This document shows, piece after piece, positions 1 to 4,548 of a stretch of DNA of 5,507 nucleotides; positions within the stretch are counted from its first letter, which is position 1; each line of letters starts with the position of its first letter. Both the position numbers and the translations under genes were made by a program. The DNA comes from Thermoplasmata archaeon (GTDB lineage Archaea > Thermoplasmatota > Thermoplasmata > Lutacidiplasmatales > UBA184), in assembly GCA_030042955.1 (NCBI GenBank), contig JASHYQ010000022.1, positions 1 through 5,507 on the forward strand. The letters are read 5' to 3'. Below the pieces are notes generated by a model. That model did no database searches. It saw only the letters and a list, made by a program, of their open reading frames with translations, and was not told where the DNA came from.

Positions 1-216
1 GAGGGAGAGGATACCCGCCGCGCAGGCCGCGACCCCGCGGCGGCTCCCGAACCGTACCGATACCCGGAGGCACCCCAGGGGTTAGGGGCCATGACCTTCG
101 CGGGGGCCCGCCGCCCTCCGAGAACTACGTCACGCTCAAAGCCAACCTTGACCTCTGGGCCCAGGGAGATGGGGATGGTCCGGGCCCCCACCCACCGGAT
201 TACACGGTTCACCGTG
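1..216. other. left-edge region with no assignable gene
   Basis: I see no tRNA, promoter or recognisable protein here. All three plus frames are open at the window edge: frame 2 stops at 83-85, frame 3 runs to 357-359, and frame 1 is continuous with the gene starting at 217. The stretch at about 111-160 reads with coding-like third-position GC in frame 3, so the 3' end of an upstream gene may reach in from the left. The evidence is too thin for a gene call. Confidence 0.4.
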
Positions 217-705
217 ATGGCGACGCTACAGGCAGCCCGGGCGAAACGTCTTGGCCTCCCGGAAGACTCGGCTCTCTCCTGGGGCTTGAATCGCGCCATC
301 TTCTACGCGGCCGCGAAACGCGGCTTCCGAGGAGCCGCGGGACCCTCCCGGCCCGGTGAACCCTCGGGACGGCCCGAGGTACCCTCTGCACGAGCCGAGG
401 AAAAGAGCGCCTACGTGCTCGGAGACGAGATGGCCTACCGTGACCCCGCGAGCCATGAGCTACGCTTCACGATTGGTGGAGAGACCCAGACCCCGGAGGA
501 CTTCCGCAACCAGGTGGCGGTCCGGTTCGGGAGCGAACGCGCCTTCCAACGGGCGTGGACGGAAGCGGCCCAGGTCGTGAACGGATTCGATGAAGAGACC
601 CTCAGGTCCGGCCATCGCTTTTACTCGGACGTCTACAAGCCCCGCCGGGACGAGCTGGTGGAAAAGTGGACGGAAGAGTTCACGCGCCCTCCCGCCTCCG
701 CGTGA
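217..705 (+). CDS. conserved-looking hypothetical protein, 162 aa
   Basis: I do not recognise the function. From the ATG at 217 the protein is soluble, with no signal peptide or membrane segment. Residues 1-38 form a compact block (MATLQAARAKRLGLPEDSAL, then SWGLNRAIFYAAAKRGF). A Pro/Gly/Ser-rich linker follows at about 39-58, then a second folded region with an FTIGGETQTPEDF motif and a Trp/Tyr-rich helical end. The frame stays open upstream to an ATG at 91 and to the window edge. I prefer 217 because the upstream residues are low-complexity and Arg/Pro-rich, while codon use becomes clearly coding-like from 217; GTG at 214 is an alternative. No ribosome binding site or convincing TATA box precedes 217. 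The gene ends 83 bases before the PHA cluster on the same strand but is separated from it by that cluster's own promoter, so a shared role is not shown. A real gene is likely; its function is unknown. Confidence 0.7.
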   Translation: MATLQAARAKRLGLPEDSALSWGLNRAIFYAAAKRGFRGAAGPSRPGEPSGRPEVPSARAEEKSAYVLGDEMAYRDPASHELRFTIGGETQTPEDFRNQVAVRFGSERAFQRAWTEAAQVVNGFDEETLRSGHRFYSDVYKPRRDELVEKWTEEFTRPPASA

Positions 706-746
706 CGGGCTGAGCCCCGGGCACGGAGCGGGCCGTCGGGAACAGC

Positions 747-754
747 TTATATAG
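747..754 (+). promoter_or_regulatory. TATA box of the PHA cluster
   Basis: TTATATAG stands out as AT-rich in a GC-rich background and matches the archaeal TATA consensus. The purine-rich GGGAACAG just upstream could serve as the BRE. Transcription would start near 775-778, leaving a leader of about 12 bases before the ATG at 789, with no Shine-Dalgarno sequence. GTG/CAC triplets recur between TATA box and start (GTGTATCAC at 760-768, then GTG at 770-772 and CAC at 778-780) and could be regulator contacts. Confidence 0.8.
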
Positions 755-788
755 CAATTGTGTATCACTGTGCTTGTCACACTGAACC

Positions 789-1250
789 ATGAGGCTGGAG
801 ATCGGCCCCGACGGCAAGATCATCGGCACCCGACGCGTGTCACCGAACGGCCAAGTGAGCGGGCTCACGGAGTTCGCGGGCCGGGAGGTCCTGGTGATTC
901 TGCCCGGGAGCTCGGACGGGACCTCGGTTCCTTCCTGGGGTTCCCCCGAGGCGGTCGCCCAGCTCGTCGAGGAGCAGATGCGGCAGGCGTACCACCGCTA
1001 CGAACTCCTCCAGAAGCTGTACGCCACGCCCTGGGAGGCGACGCGGTCCTTCGTACAGTCGACCTTCGGCAGTCTGCGACCGGACCTCGCGGCAGACGTG
1101 GACCGATGGATCCAGGATCAGCTCCGGCGCCCTCCCGCCGACCACCCCTCGTCGTCTGCCTCGACCCAGCAAGGGAAGGGGGAGGCCCCGGGCGCGGAGC
1201 GACGGCGGAGAGGTCCGTCGCACTCCATGAAAGCTGATGCGTCCAAGTGA
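789..1250 (+). CDS. AbrB/SpoVT-like protein of the PHA cluster, PhaR-like candidate
   Basis: This 153-residue protein is the first gene of the PHA cluster. Residues 1-40 read like a swapped-hairpin AbrB/SpoVT half: charged beta strands, a VSPNGQVSGL turn resembling the family's G-Q-[IV] strand, then REVLVILPG. Residues 50-113 are amphipathic helix with Trp and Tyr (AYHRYELLQKLYATPWEATR). The tail, residues 114-153, is disordered and carries RRRR at 138-141. Haloarchaeal PHA clusters begin with phaR, an AbrB-type regulator of phaRP transcription, so this position supports a regulatory role. The long helical part is more than a simple AbrB repressor needs and could bind granules or the phasin-like partner. 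The ATG at 789 fits the TATA box; codon use is strongly GC3. The stop overlaps a GTG at 1247, but the next gene probably starts at 1271. The AbrB assignment is by eye and is the least certain part. Confidence 0.55.
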   Translation: MRLEIGPDGKIIGTRRVSPNGQVSGLTEFAGREVLVILPGSSDGTSVPSWGSPEAVAQLVEEQMRQAYHRYELLQKLYATPWEATRSFVQSTFGSLRPDLAADVDRWIQDQLRRPPADHPSSSASTQQGKGEAPGAERRRRGPSHSMKADASK

Positions 1251-1259
1251 GCAAAAATC

Positions 1260-1263
1260 GGAG
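1260..1263 (+). promoter_or_regulatory. Shine-Dalgarno GGAG deciding the start at 1271
   Basis: GGAG lies seven bases before the ATG at 1271, normal spacing. The alternative in-frame GTG at 1247, which overlaps the previous stop codon as GTGA, has no such site upstream. I therefore place the phasin-like start at 1271. Confidence 0.55.
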
Positions 1264-1270
1264 AACAACT

Positions 1271-1573
1271 ATGAACGAAAACAAGTCGGACAAGAACGAA
1301 GCGAGTGAGGCGTGGGACCAGGTCAGCAAGGCGATGAATGAGGCGACGAAGCTCTACCTTCAGGAGCTCGAGACGTATCTCGAGTGGGCCGGGAGCGTCC
1401 GGCGAACGATGCTCGAGCAGGCACTGACCGCGAGGGAACAGTTCGCCCGGATGGGGGAGACCCAGTTGGCCTTCCTCACGCGACTGCAGCAGAGCATCCC
1501 GTCCTTCGGCATGATCCCGTTCTGGACCCCCACAGGGTCCACCGCCGACGCGCGACCGAAGGGCGCCGCCTAG
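1271..1573 (+). CDS. phasin-like granule-associated protein (PhaP-like), 100 aa
   Basis: The protein is small, highly charged and almost entirely helical. Residues 12-75 form long amphipathic helices (WDQVSKAMNEATKLYLQEL and on to LAFLTRLQQSI) with regularly spaced hydrophobics and several aromatics. There is no signal peptide or membrane segment. A short hydrophobic end follows (SFGMIPFW), then a Gly/Ala/Pro-rich tail. Phasins are short amphipathic helical proteins that coat PHA granules and are poorly conserved in sequence, so the call rests on fold type plus position between the PhaR-like and PhaE genes, as in haloarchaeal phaRPEC. It is probably cotranscribed with its neighbours: 20 bases after the previous stop and 42 before phaE. 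An in-frame GTG at 1247 would add eight residues. A synthase-assembly helper is an alternative, since PhaE is also helical. Confidence 0.6.
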   Translation: MNENKSDKNEASEAWDQVSKAMNEATKLYLQELETYLEWAGSVRRTMLEQALTAREQFARMGETQLAFLTRLQQSIPSFGMIPFWTPTGSTADARPKGAA

Positions 1574-1603
1574 ACCGCGGAGAGGGACCGACCTTCGGGA
1601 GAC

Positions 1604-1611
1604 GAGGGGGG
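1604..1611 (+). promoter_or_regulatory. Shine-Dalgarno sequence of phaE
   Basis: The purine run GAGGGGGG ends four bases before the ATG at 1616, with GAGG at eight bases. It supports translation of phaE from an internal position on a polycistronic mRNA, unlike phaC, which lacks such a site. Confidence 0.55.
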
Positions 1612-1615
1612 AACC

Positions 1616-2413
1616 ATGCCAGCTCGAAAGGCAACCAAGCGCCGGAACTCTCGACCCAACCGCTCCGCCTCCCAGGCGAGCCCCGACCCTAGCCTGGGCG
1701 CGGAGTCGATCAACAACTCTATCGAGCAGGGACTGAGCCTGTGGACCCAGTACGCTCGCGAGACCGGCGAGTCGGTCGCGGATTTCCTTCGCCGGTTCGG
1801 GGAGGAGCAGCAGAAGAGCTACGAGATGTGGGCCGCGAACCTGCCCGACGCCCTACGACCAAAACTCCGGCCGGCGGACGCCCGAGTGGCTCAGGAGCGG
1901 TTCGACAAGTGGACCCACCAGGCCGAGGAGATCGGCAACCGGGTTCGTGAAGCGTTTGAAACGACCTTGAAGCCCCAGGCCGAGCTACTCGAACTGTGGA
2001 CCAAGCCGTTCCTGCCCGCCGACGCCGACGGCGCCGACCAGACCCGGGAGGTCCTGGGCCTGGTCCAGAAGTTCTGGTCGGGGCTCACAGGCGACCTGAC
2101 CCGGAGGATGATGGACGCGATGAAGCCGGAGAAGGGGTTCGACGAGTTTGTCCAAGCGCAGGAGGAGGCGACCAAGCAGTTCACCGAGAACTTCCAGAAG
2201 CTCGTTCGGGTCTACTTCACCAGCCCCGCCTTCGTGGCGACGTTCGGGAAGACCCTCGACAGCTCGCTCGACCTTCAGAAGAGCATCAAGGACTCGGACG
2301 AGCTGTTCCGGCGGGTCACCGGCCTCCCCACGCGGCGGGAGATCAGCGAGCTGAACCTCGCGGTACGCGACCTTTCCGAGCAGGTCTCCCGAATCAAGGA
2401 GCGGCGGCCGTAG
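1616..2413 (+). CDS. phaE: class III PHA synthase subunit PhaE
   Basis: PhaE is the non-catalytic partner that forms an active complex with class III PhaC. The 265-residue product is almost entirely helical, rich in Trp and Phe (SLWTQYARETGESVADFLRR near 41-60, FWSGLTGDL near 153-161), without signal peptide or membrane segment. The best family mark is the C-terminus: SPAFVATFGKTLDSSLDLQK at 203-222, then GLPTRREISELNLAVRDLSE at 236-255. This matches the usual PhaE ending, with a P-[ST]-R-x-E-[IV] turn leading into a terminal coiled coil. It is shorter than the roughly 360 residues of bacterial PhaE. Residues 1-23 form a basic disordered leader with seven Arg/Lys in the first 16. Start: ATG after a strong Shine-Dalgarno run. 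phaC follows after 52 bases. The neighbouring intact PhaC makes the assignment firm. Confidence 0.85.
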   Translation: MPARKATKRRNSRPNRSASQASPDPSLGAESINNSIEQGLSLWTQYARETGESVADFLRRFGEEQQKSYEMWAANLPDALRPKLRPADARVAQERFDKWTHQAEEIGNRVREAFETTLKPQAELLELWTKPFLPADADGADQTREVLGLVQKFWSGLTGDLTRRMMDAMKPEKGFDEFVQAQEEATKQFTENFQKLVRVYFTSPAFVATFGKTLDSSLDLQKSIKDSDELFRRVTGLPTRREISELNLAVRDLSEQVSRIKERRP

Positions 2414-2433
2414 GCCGGCGGTTGACCTCGGAG

Positions 2434-2440
2434 CTATAAG
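2434..2440 (+). promoter_or_regulatory. internal TATA box upstream of phaC
   Basis: CTATAAG lies in the phaE-phaC gap, in otherwise GC-rich sequence. Its centre is about 28 bases from the phaC ATG at 2466, so transcription would begin near 2462-2466 and give a leaderless or almost leaderless phaC mRNA. No Shine-Dalgarno site precedes phaC, which fits. phaC may also be reached by readthrough from the cluster promoter. Confidence 0.6.
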
Positions 2441-2441
2441 C

Positions 2442-2464
2442 CGCCAAGCCTCACCGGCTTGGCG
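2442..2464. repeat. perfect 9-bp dyad between phaC TATA box and ATG
   Basis: CGCCAAGCC (2442-2450) and GGCTTGGCG (2456-2464) are perfect inverted copies around the five-base spacer TCACC. The dyad begins two bases after the TATA box and ends one base before the start codon. In archaea a protein bound here would block RNA polymerase recruitment, so an operator is the likely reading. On a readthrough mRNA it would instead be a stable hairpin against the phaC start codon. Symmetry is seen directly; function is inferred. Confidence 0.7.
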
Positions 2465-2465
2465 T

Positions 2466-3662
2466 ATGGCGGCCCGCGACGCCAGGGCCTCTGCGGCTTC
2501 TCCCGGCCCCGCCCTCGACGGGGGGCCGTTCGTCGAGTTCGCGAACAAGCTGCGCCGAGCGTGGGAGCTCGCCCTGTTTCCCCCTACGGTGAAGGTCGGG
2601 CTGACTCCGTACGACGTCCTCTACCAGGAGGGGAGGATGCGGCTCCTCCACTATCGTCGGCCGGCGACCGTCACCGCGCAGCACCGCCCGCCGGTCCTTT
2701 GCGTCTACGCCCTCATCAACAAGCCGTACATCCTCGACCTCCAGCCCGGTCTCTCCGTGGTCGAGACGCTGCTCTCCCGCGGGCTGGACATCTATCTGGT
2801 GGACTGGGGGACGCCGACCGTGCTCGACCAGGACATGCGGATCCACGACTACGTCAACGGATACATCGACGCGGCGGTCCGGGCCACCGAAGAGGAGGCC
2901 GGGGTAGGGCCGATTCACCTGCTCGGGTACTGCATGGGCGGGACGTTCAGCGCGATGTACGCCGCCCTGAACCCGGGCACGCTAAAGACCCTCTCGCTGC
3001 TCGCCGCGCCGCTCGACTTCGACACGGAGGCAAGCTTCCTCAACGTGTGGGCGCACGCGCCGGGATTCGACCCCTGGAAGATCGCCCGGACGTACGGCCT
3101 GATCCCGCCCGAGTTCCTCAACAGCGCGTTCCAGATGCTCGACCCCCTGCGGACGAACTACCTCAAGTTCCTCACGCTGCTCGACCGGCTGGACGACCGG
3201 CCGTTCGTCGAGAACTTCCTCCGCATGGAGATGTGGAACAACGACGGGATCCCGATGGCGGGTCCGACGTACGCGGAGTTCATCGACAAGGGCTTCCAGC
3301 GCAACCTGCTCGTCCAGGGGCGATGGACCCTCGACGGGGACGACCGGAGGATCGACCTCGGTCGGATCGAGATCCCGGTCTCCACGATCGTCGGGCTCAA
3401 CGACACGCTGGTGCCGCCCGAATCGACCGCCCGGGTCCTGCGCTACGTCCACTCGAGGGACACCCAACGATTCGAGCACCCGTCGGGCCACATCGGCCTC
3501 TCCACCAGCCGACGGACCCATTCGGAGCTCTGGCCCCGGTTCGCGGATTGGATTCACGCCCACGACGCTCCGCGCCCGTCTGCGACTCCGTCTCGGTCGG
3601 GTCGCGCCGCCCGGCCCCGCAAAGCCCCGCGCCGGCGTCGCTCGGGTTCCACCGGCCGCTAG
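2466..3662 (+). CDS. phaC: class III polyhydroxyalkanoate synthase PhaC
   Basis: PhaC polymerises (R)-3-hydroxyacyl-CoA into PHA at the granule surface, releasing CoA. The 398-residue protein has the alpha/beta-hydrolase core with PPVLCVYALINKPYILDLQP (75-94), then GLDIYLVDWGTP (106-117), both typical of class III enzymes. The lipase-box-like GYCMGG (154-159) carries the nucleophile Cys156. Asp313 (GLNDTLVPP) and His342 (PSGHIGL) complete the triad; their 29-residue spacing equals that of Allochromatium vinosum PhaC as I recall it (Asp302/His331). The length exceeds the usual 355 or so because of a C-terminal tail, about 366-398, which is disordered and has 11 Arg/Lys in 33 residues. PhaE is encoded directly upstream, as expected for a class III enzyme. 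Start: the ATG fits the upstream TATA box and leaves a short N-terminal leader. No lesion is seen, so the enzyme should be active. Confidence 0.95.
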   Translation: MAARDARASAASPGPALDGGPFVEFANKLRRAWELALFPPTVKVGLTPYDVLYQEGRMRLLHYRRPATVTAQHRPPVLCVYALINKPYILDLQPGLSVVETLLSRGLDIYLVDWGTPTVLDQDMRIHDYVNGYIDAAVRATEEEAGVGPIHLLGYCMGGTFSAMYAALNPGTLKTLSLLAAPLDFDTEASFLNVWAHAPGFDPWKIARTYGLIPPEFLNSAFQMLDPLRTNYLKFLTLLDRLDDRPFVENFLRMEMWNNDGIPMAGPTYAEFIDKGFQRNLLVQGRWTLDGDDRRIDLGRIEIPVSTIVGLNDTLVPPESTARVLRYVHSRDTQRFEHPSGHIGLSTSRRTHSELWPRFADWIHAHDAPRPSATPSRSGRAARPRKAPRRRRSGSTGR

Positions 3663-3691
3663 CGGGAGCGGGACAGACCACATCGAGCACC

Positions 3692-3710
3692 CCTCCGCAT
3701 CCTGCGGGGG
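3692..3710. repeat. hairpin in the convergent phaC/tRNA gap
   Basis: CCGCA (3695-3699) pairs with TGCGG (3703-3707) across the loop TCC, extended by a T-G and two C-G pairs to about 8 bp. It lies between the phaC stop and the 3' end of the oppositely oriented tRNA gene. It could mark the phaC mRNA 3' end, but there is no T run, which archaeal termination usually needs, so a terminator call would be weak. Confidence 0.4.
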
Positions 3711-3712
3711 AG

Positions 3713-3788
3713 TGGGCCCGGACGGATTTGAACCGTCGACCGACCGGTTATGAGCCGGTCGCTCTTGGCCGGGCTAAGCTACGGGCCC
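3713..3788 (-). tRNA. tRNA with CAT anticodon (elongator Met or Ile2)
   Basis: The minus strand folds into a complete 76-base cloverleaf. Acceptor GGGCCCG pairs with CGGGCCC, discriminator A, no encoded CCA. The D stem GCTT/GAGC has a G-U pair. The anticodon stem ACCGG/CCGGT encloses loop CTCATAA, and the T arm is GACGG-TTCAAAT-CCGTC. Anticodon CAT is at 3750-3752. It is not an initiator, which in archaea begins A1-U72. Elongator Met is my first choice; tRNA-Ile2, whose C34 is modified to agmatidine, cannot be excluded by eye. There is no anticodon-loop intron, although archaeal elongator tRNA-Met often has one. It lies 19 bases downstream of tRNA-Asn and is probably cotranscribed with it. 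Confidence 0.9.
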
Positions 3789-3807
3789 ATGGACCTCGAA
3801 CCGGAGG

Positions 3808-3911
3808 CGCCGCCGAGCGGAGTTCCGCGACAGCGGGGACGTCCCGCCGTCCGTTCGAACCGCTGACCTTTCGGTTAACAGCCGATCGCTCTACCGCTGA
3901 GCTACGGCGGC
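3808..3911 (-). tRNA. tRNA-Asn(GTT) interrupted by a T-loop intron
   Basis: The minus strand gives acceptor GCCGCCG/CGGCGGC with discriminator G, D arm GCTC-AGCGGTA-GAGC, and anticodon loop CTGTTAA with GTT at 3877-3879. The anticodon stem ATCGG/CCGAA has an A27-A43 mismatch. The T stem AGCGG (3860-3864) finds its partner CCGCT only at 3816-3820, because 32 bases interrupt the T loop. Removing them restores a seven-base loop, TTCGAAT, and a 72-base mature tRNA without encoded CCA. Gene length including the intron is 104 bases. Expression should come from the TATA box at 3938-3944, shared with the CAT tRNA downstream. A pseudogene broken by an insertion is the alternative; the splicing-type fold of the insert argues against it. 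Confidence 0.88.
3822..3853 (-). other. 32-base tRNA intron at position 59/60 with bulge-helix-bulge fold
   Basis: On the minus-strand RNA, the T stem is the outer helix. T54-T55-C56-G57 pairs with CGGA (3824-3827) as a 4-bp central helix with one G-U. Three-base bulges AAC (3853-3855) and ACT (3821-3823) sit on opposite strands. A G-G mismatch (3852/3828) then leads to a 9-bp inner stem (3829-3837 with 3843-3851, one G-U) capped by a five-base loop. Cutting after the second base of each bulge joins A59 to T60. Both wobble pairs are G-U on this strand but A-C on the other, as expected if the tRNA strand is the folding RNA. Splice points are inferred. Confidence 0.75.
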
Positions 3912-3920
3912 ACCGAGGCG

Positions 3921-3959
3921 GCCGAGCCGGCATCGCGCTAATAGCCTTTCCGGCTCGGC
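3921..3959. repeat. 10-bp inverted repeat around the tRNA promoter
   Basis: GCCGAGCCGG (3921-3930) and CCGGCTCGGC (3950-3959) are perfect inverted copies 19 bases apart. The right arm is within the last codons of the winged-helix gene and the left arm lies just before the tRNA-Asn 5' end, with the tRNA TATA box between. It may be a 3' mRNA hairpin for the winged-helix gene or a protein site. GC-rich sequence makes chance symmetry easier, but 10 perfect pairs is notable. Confidence 0.5.
3938..3944 (-). promoter_or_regulatory. TATA box of the tRNA pair
   Basis: Minus-strand CTATTAG is preceded by purine-rich GAAAGG, a plausible BRE. It is centred 30 bases upstream of the tRNA-Asn 5' end, giving a predicted start a few bases before the mature end. 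Its first bases, CTA read on plus, are the TAG stop codon of the winged-helix gene, so promoter and stop codon share sequence. Confidence 0.65.
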
Positions 3960-4333
3960 GGCGGCGCAGTGCGATGCGCGGCCGCGCGCTCCTTGAGATG
4001 CTCGATGCGCCGGCTCATCTCGTCGAGGGACCGGTCGATCGATTCCCAGAACTGACGCGAGGTGTCGGTCACCACCGCGCCGTCGGCGCTCGGCTGGATG
4101 ACGCCCTCGCGCTCGAGGAGGTGGAGGGAGTAGCGCACCTTGTGGATCGGCAGGTGCAACGCCTCGCTGAGCCGTATGATCCCCTTCGGGGTCCGGCCCG
4201 AGAGCTGCTCGAGGATGTCGACGTTGCGGCTCAAGAGCTCGAGCTCGGCGGAGATCCGGTCGGCGAGCTTGGCTCCGTCCGGTGGGGCCTCCTCCTCCAC
4301 CGTCGGTTGCGGGCGCGGCTTCTCAAGGGGCAT
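3938..4333 (-). CDS. winged-helix DNA-binding regulator, 131 aa
   Basis: Residues 1-20 are a Pro/Glu-rich disordered leader. Residues 24-90 look like a winged-helix domain: helix ELLSRNVDILEQLS, second helix TPKGIIRLSEALH, recognition helix PIHKVRYSLHLLEREGVI, then a short wing (QPSADGAVVTD). Residues 91-118 form a charged helix able to dimerise (WESIDRSLDEMSRRIEHLKE), ending in a basic tail. This is the standard architecture of small archaeal transcription regulators; I cannot name targets. I chose the ATG at 4333. Eight extra residues from a TTG at 4357 (SHFCGLSM) are possible but less likely. No Shine-Dalgarno site is seen; AT-rich AAGTAACTT centred 27 bases upstream could be a weak TATA box for a leaderless mRNA and is a short palindrome, so self-regulation is conceivable. 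It is divergent from the dehydrogenase gene, and the tRNA promoter overlaps its stop. Confidence 0.8.
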   Translation of the reverse strand: MPLEKPRPQPTVEEEAPPDGAKLADRISAELELLSRNVDILEQLSGRTPKGIIRLSEALHLPIHKVRYSLHLLEREGVIQPSADGAVVTDTSRQFWESIDRSLDEMSRRIEHLKERAAAHRTAPPPSRKGY

Positions 4334-4548
4334 GGACAACCCGCAGAAATGGCTCAAGTTACTTCAACCTTGTTAGGCCGGAGGGCCGGGGAGGAGCATC
4401 GGACCCACGCTACCCGGGCGCGTTCCGCCGAAACGACCCCGTCGGGAGTCGGACCCACGCGGCCCGCACGCCACGTCGCCGCGCTTCCGTGCGGTGGCTC
4501 ACGTGTTATGAGGAAGTCGGCACCTCCACCCCGCATGGCAGGACGGCG
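4334..4548. other. divergent intergenic region with a 12-base direct repeat
   Basis: This 215-base gap separates the divergent winged-helix and dehydrogenase genes. It contains a short palindrome, AAGTTACTT (4356-4364), two copies of TCGGACCCACGC (4399-4410 and 4449-4460), and the separated arms CACGT (4472-4476) and ACGTG (4501-4505). A weak TATA-like GTTATG (4505-4510) might serve the plus-strand gene. No convincing ORF or RNA gene is seen. Confidence 0.5.
4399..4460. repeat. direct repeat TCGGACCCACGC, two copies 50 bases apart
   Basis: Identical 12-base copies lie at 4399-4410 and 4449-4460 with start-to-start spacing of exactly 50. Flanking bases differ, so the unit is sharply bounded. 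Being in a divergent promoter region, they may be binding sites for the winged-helix regulator or another factor. Confidence 0.55.

Noticed and set aside
758..1237. 159-codon open frame overlapping the AbrB-like gene
   Set aside because: Its ATG lies upstream of the predicted transcript start. The product is Arg/Pro/Gly-rich, and codon bias favours the frame starting at 789.
1247..1270. GTG at 1247 as the start of the phasin-like gene
   Set aside because: It overlaps the previous stop codon attractively but has no ribosome binding site, whereas the ATG at 1271 has GGAG at good spacing.
1985..2548. Minus-strand 187-codon open frame opposite phaE
   Set aside because: It is antisense to a recognisable PhaE, has no promoter, and its composition follows from the complementary codon bias.
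3692..3710. Hairpin after phaC as an intrinsic terminator
   Set aside because: There is a stem but no T run on either strand, and archaeal termination depends mainly on T-rich tracts. I kept it only as a hairpin.
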